Positions 5,232 to 5,269 of a stretch of DNA of 5,269 nt are shown here, one piece after another. Both the position numbers and the translations under genes were made by a program. Origin of the DNA: Sulfurovum sp. GTDB lineage: Bacteria > Campylobacterota > Campylobacteria > Campylobacterales > Sulfurovaceae. Each line of letters begins with the position of its first letter. Positions within the stretch are counted from its first letter, which is position 1. The stretch lies in assembly GCA_004377245.1 (NCBI GenBank), contig SOIK01000095.1, positions 1 through 5,269 on the forward strand, written 5' to 3'. A model generated the notes under the pieces. The model saw only the letters and a program-made list of their open reading frames with translations. It searched no databases and was not told the DNA's origin.

Positions 5232-5269
5232 ATGCAATGGGGAAAAGTTTTTTATATATTTTTTACGTT
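5232..5269 (+). CDS. Start of a small membrane protein gene, possibly DUF6394 family (cut by window end)
   Basis: Only twelve codons are visible, reading MQWGKVFYIFFT. AAGGAG at 5221-5226 lies five bases before the ATG, a strong ribosome site, so the start is credible. The aromatic, hydrophobic beginning suggests a membrane helix. In related Campylobacterota a short membrane protein of the DUF6394 type often follows secF, ahead of leuS, and begins in a similar way; this is recalled knowledge and not shown by the few residues here. Function is not known. Confidence 0.6.
   Translation, partial: MQWGKVFYIFFT

Overview
This window looks like chromosomal DNA from a Campylobacterota (epsilonproteobacterial) species, most likely close to Sulfurovum or Sulfurimonas. 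The evidence is the AT-leaning base use, strong AAGGA ribosome sites, the short form of Lnt (about 425 residues) and the yajC-secD-secF order next to a divergent lnt. The genus is an inference; no search was run.

Left half, minus strand, read right to left: lnt (apolipoprotein N-acyltransferase), yidD (membrane protein insertion efficiency factor) and the first 192 codons of pyrC (class II dihydroorotase). The three overlap (4 nt for lnt/yidD with an unusual AUA start, 29 nt for yidD/pyrC) and look like one operon. Right half, plus strand: yajC, secD and secF, overlapping by 14 nt and 1 nt, encode the SecDF-YajC auxiliary complex of the Sec translocon. A 212-bp gap follows, and then the first codons of a small membrane-protein gene, possibly DUF6394 family. 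Apart from pyrC, the recognised genes all serve envelope biogenesis: SecDF-YajC drives export and membrane insertion, YidD aids insertion, and Lnt finishes lipoproteins exported through Sec.

No wholly new system is evident, but there are several concrete oddities. (1) The 3' end of secF is present twice. A diverged copy of its last ten codons plus stop lies 177 bp downstream, and five of the six differences are synonymous. (2) yidD has no ATG, GTG or TTG at its expected start; an AUA sits 7 nt after a perfect AAGGA and overlaps the lnt stop as ATAG. (3) lnt contains four tandem 7-bp repeats next to a perfect 15-bp inverted repeat; gain or loss of one unit would truncate Lnt before its catalytic domain. 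(4) The divergent lnt and yajC starts are only 10 bp apart, and an 11-bp palindrome supplies a ribosome site to each strand. (5) yidD carries its own perfect 13-bp inverted repeat. (6) The secF downstream gap is packed with hairpins sharing a GGC-loop-GC tip.
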